From assembly GCA_030704615.1 (NCBI GenBank), contig CM060734.1:312001-372000 (forward strand): a stretch of DNA of 60,000 bases, in the 5' to 3' direction. A program made the translations under genes and the position numbers. Positions within the stretch are counted from its first letter, which is position 1. Every line of letters starts with the position of its first letter. Origin of the DNA: Takakia lepidozioides. Its lineage: Eukaryota; Streptophyta; Takakiopsida; Takakiales; Takakiaceae. Below are positions 57,001-60,000 of the stretch, piece after piece. The notes below the pieces were generated by a model. It had not been told where the DNA came from. It saw nothing but the letters and a program-made list of their open reading frames with translations, and did not search any database.

Positions 57001-57720
57001 CAAGTGCTTGACACACTCTTCTCATGTTTATCCCTTATCATAGTCATAGCCAAAGAACTACTCACTCACTGATTGAGTCACTGTGACAGTACTAAAATAA
57101 TATTTTTGAAATTTAATCTCCCTAGAAACACATCATCTTCCCACGATCTGAGTTTTCCTATGTTGGATTATCAACTCTGAAAGTCCATCCAGATTCCAGA
57201 AAAAAGCATGCAAAGGGAATCAGCTACAGCTGGTCAAACATGACAGAAAGTTTCAACAATGATAGTACCATTTGCTTAAGGCCTCCTGTATACAAAGCAG
57301 TTGTAAGGCCGGTGTCATTTACTTCATGACCTTACACCCTGACTCTCTACCTAGCTTGACACAATCCTCTCATGCTTCCCCTCACCATAGTCCTCGCCAA
57401 TGAACTACCACTCACTGATTAAGTCACTGTGACAGTACTAAAATAACATCTTTGAAAATTAATATCTCTCTAGAAGCACAACCTCTTCCCACGATCTGAG
57501 TTCTCCTCTGTTGGATTATCATAACTCTGAAAGTCCATCAAGATTCCAGGAAGTAAACATGCAAAGGGAATAAGCTACAGCTGGTTGAAAATGACAGAAA
57601 GTTTCAGCAATGACAGTACCATTTGCTTAAGGCCTGATGTATACAAAGCAGCGGTATGCCCCGTGTGATGTACTTCATGACCTTAGTCTCGACTCTCTAC
57701 CTAGCTCATCCATCTCTCTA
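57000..57720. repeat. 346-bp tandem dimer
   Basis: GTCACTGTGACAGTACTAAA starts at 57,077 and 57,423 (346 bp apart). The two units agree along their length through CCCACGATCTGAGTT, AAGCTACAGCTGG-type and CATTTGCTTAAGGCCT blocks, ending with GACTCTCTACCTAGCT. GTCACTGTGAC is itself a palindrome. Confidence 0.88.
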
Positions 57721-59340
57721 TGTCTCTCTCTCTCTACCAAATATGAACGACAGCAGTCAATGGCACCATCACTCCCTCCATCATAACCTCCCTTCACATA
57801 TTACTACTAAAAAGCCATGGCTAGGGCTAGTAGACTAAAAAATAAACCGAACCTGACCTTGAGACTTCAGGTGATTGTGACATCCTGTGATCGTGGCATT
57901 CCATGACACCACATATACTTTGGCCAACTTGGCAAACACTTGAAGCACATCACAGCACGAAGTGCGGCAGCGAGCTCAAATAAGAACAAGGCCCAGGCTG
58001 CACTGTCAATGGGATGGGGCTCATTCATCACTGATGCCTGAACTCCATAGTGTATCTAACATATAGTGACCCTTCCCCGTCCACTTCACCTTCTCCAATA
58101 CTTCCTCCTCTTCCTGCTTCTCGTGCCACTTCCCACCCTTCTTGTGCTATCGCACTTAACACGCTCCCGCACTTCACATCTCTCTCCTTCCCGCACCCTG
58201 CTCCATACTCCAATCAAAGCATGCCCGACACCAAATCTCTAATCCCTAAACTAAAAACTTGCAAATTTTAAATTAAAGTTTTTTTTAGGTTTTTAATTTT
58301 CATTCTTGAATATTTCACGTAACCTTGCAATGAAAATATTTCATAAATGCTAGTCGCAGATTGAGTGGTTAAAACGATGCCCATTTTGTTTAATTATGAA
58401 ACACACCATAACAGTATATATTAAATAAAAATATAATTATATAGTCGCAACTCAAGTAGTTCAATTTTATTTTATTTTTCTTTAAGCCCCATAAAATCGG
58501 CGCCCAACCCAGAGTCGTGCACGCAACTTCCTTCACTGCCAGCGTGGCAAAAGTTGCGGCTCGCAGTTGTTTTCCGAGTGGTTTTGGACATCGGTCGCAT
58601 AGACACCGGTTCAAATGAACACGATTCCTACTAGTGTTCTTTTAGTGGCGAATAATCACCCAATTTCGACCTTGTGTGGGTCCTGGCGTCAAGGGCTAAT
58701 AGAAATGAGGTTGAAAAATCCAAGGATTTCGACAAAAGCTGATTTGGTGGGCCCATCATTCGCTAGAGGGGACGGAAGAGGAATGCACCTGTCGCCCTAT
58801 TGAAGGGAGGCATTTTATAACCAAGGAGCCAGATCCTACCGACCATCTGTAGGACATCGCCCCATTCCGAGTGGGTGGGAGGACGTGGAGCTAGCAATGC
58901 TATCCATTTATATATATATATAGACTTTGTAGTAAAGAAATTTCACAATGTTTATTGTTGGCTTTGCAATAGAGAACTCCATTGATCTTCAAGGGACTTG
59001 GTGTTCAAATCCCAATACCTCATTTAAACTTTTTCGATAGTAAGGTGGTTTGGATAAAGTTCGTAAATATGAAAAGGTGGTCGTGGAGGAGTGCAAAAGG
59101 GTGACTGCAGAGGAGGATGAAAACAAAAAGGGTGGTAGTGGTTTACAAAACAGAATGAGAATGTTACTTATTCATTTTTTTTGGGATGAAAGGACACATG
59201 TTAGGCCGGTGCTAATGTCATCTCTTGTAATGTTGTCATGACATATAATCTTCATGACTATTTAGGAGCTTTGTGAGCCAACTTTTTTTTTAATTTGACA
59301 TTGACTATTTTGGAATTTCCAGATCCCGTAATGCAGCGAA
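57721..59340. other. no gene recognised
   Basis: Only short open frames without motifs. A TATATATATATATA tract lies at about 58,908-58,921. Confidence 0.4.
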
Positions 59341-59354
59341 GATATGTCGTGAGT

Positions 59355-59780
59355 AACAATTCCGCTCATGGTTTCGTAAATCTGCTCATGGAAAAAACTG
59401 ACCGTGCAACGAAAAATCCAGTATCCCACAGCAAAAGGACGCCGTATACTGGCGTGTATAGAATATTCCGCGGTTTTATATGCCCTAACATTGGAATGAA
59501 GCTGACACTTTTCTCGCGATTGTATGATCCCCATGCAACAACACAGTCTGCAATGCTTGAAAAATCTTGCTTCTTCCTGCATTTTGCGGGAAATGTTTTG
59601 TCACTCTACTGAGAAATGCGGTGCCAAATTTCGATTCGCACGTGCTAGATTTATGAGAAGATCACTGTTCTAGACAGTCGGCACCCAGAAGACTCAGTGC
59701 GACTATCTTACTATGACCAAACTAGGTACTGGTTCTGGCAGCCACAGTACTTCGAAATGCAGCGCCACATTTCCTTGCTG
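59355..59780. other. CATGAGC and GCGCC motifs like those of the 13.7-kb element
   Basis: CCGCTCATGG (59,363) and CTGCTCATGG (59,382) match the subterminal motif of the element at 42,999-56,659. GAAATGCGGTGCCAAATTTC (59,613) and GAAATGCAGCGCCACATTTC (59,755) resemble its satellite core. No coding sequence was identified in 59,355-60,000. Confidence 0.35.
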
Positions 59781-60000
59781 GGGGTCGAATGAGGTATGCA
59801 AAATTTGGGGTGAGGAGAAAAGTAACAACCCCAAAAAAAAAATCCATGCACGTGGAAACAGAAGGCAATGACATATTAGTATATTAGTATGACCAAAATA
59901 GGTACTGGTAGGAGAGACATAACTCGAACAGTTCTCTTGCCAAAGTCAAAGGTACTTGCAGCAGTACAGTTTAACTATAACTGAAACTTTGGAAAGGATG

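Overview
The window is nuclear DNA of a eukaryote, most likely a streptophyte. I favour a Chara-like charophyte alga or a bryophyte, judging from plant-type CACTA (TNP2), MULE-SWIM and senataxin sequences, short TTTAGGG stretches, GT-AG introns of about 80-120 bp and a very high transposon load. The organism call is inference. No ordinary single-copy host gene, tRNA or rRNA was recognised. Almost everything readable is transposon-derived.

Layout. 0-7 kb: decayed CACTA (En/Spm) sequence, with a recognisable TNP2 transposase remnant at about 4.08-5.88 kb. 7.1-10.1 kb: two copies of the 5' part of an unidentified repetitive gene; the second copy carries a piece of a Sen1/senataxin helicase gene. 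10.2-11.7 kb: tandem repeats. 11.4-24.5 kb: one 13.1-kb near-palindrome. Its arms (6.7 and 5.8 kb) each carry a decayed RING-H2 gene pointing outward and an array of about 28 GCGACCGCC hairpins next to a 0.57-kb centre. 24.5-30 kb: an RG-rich ORF followed by two tandem LTR-like repeats. 31.9-34.0 kb: an intron-containing gene with a SET-like domain. 34-36.3 kb: AT-rich 490-bp tandem repeats. 36.5-38.9 kb: small hairpin elements and the 3' end of a LINE (RNase H plus C-terminal domain). 39.5-41.0 kb: diverged GCGACC repeats.

42,999-56,659 is the highlight: a 13.66-kb mobile element bounded by a perfect 11-bp target site duplication (AAGTAAATTGA) and short terminal inverted repeats with CATGAGCGG subterminal repeats. 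It holds two divergent genes. On the minus strand is a MULE-like DDE transposase with an N-terminal zinc cluster and a C-terminal SWIM finger. On the plus strand is a ten-exon gene that joins a ParB/Srx-like domain (DGNHR box) to a beta-class amino-methyltransferase fold (motif IV-like DIPD first, then motif I DLTCGTG). ParB-methylase fusions are familiar from phages and bacteria; finding one spliced, inside a eukaryotic DNA transposon, is the main discovery candidate. Three unrelated minisatellites in the element share the core AAATTCGGCGCC.

The right flank (56.7-60 kb) has a 346-bp tandem dimer and, near 59.4-59.8 kb, CATGAGC and GCGCC motifs that hint at a related element running past the window. 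Several coding regions carry single-base frame breaks, many at homopolymers, so recent decay and assembly error are both possible.
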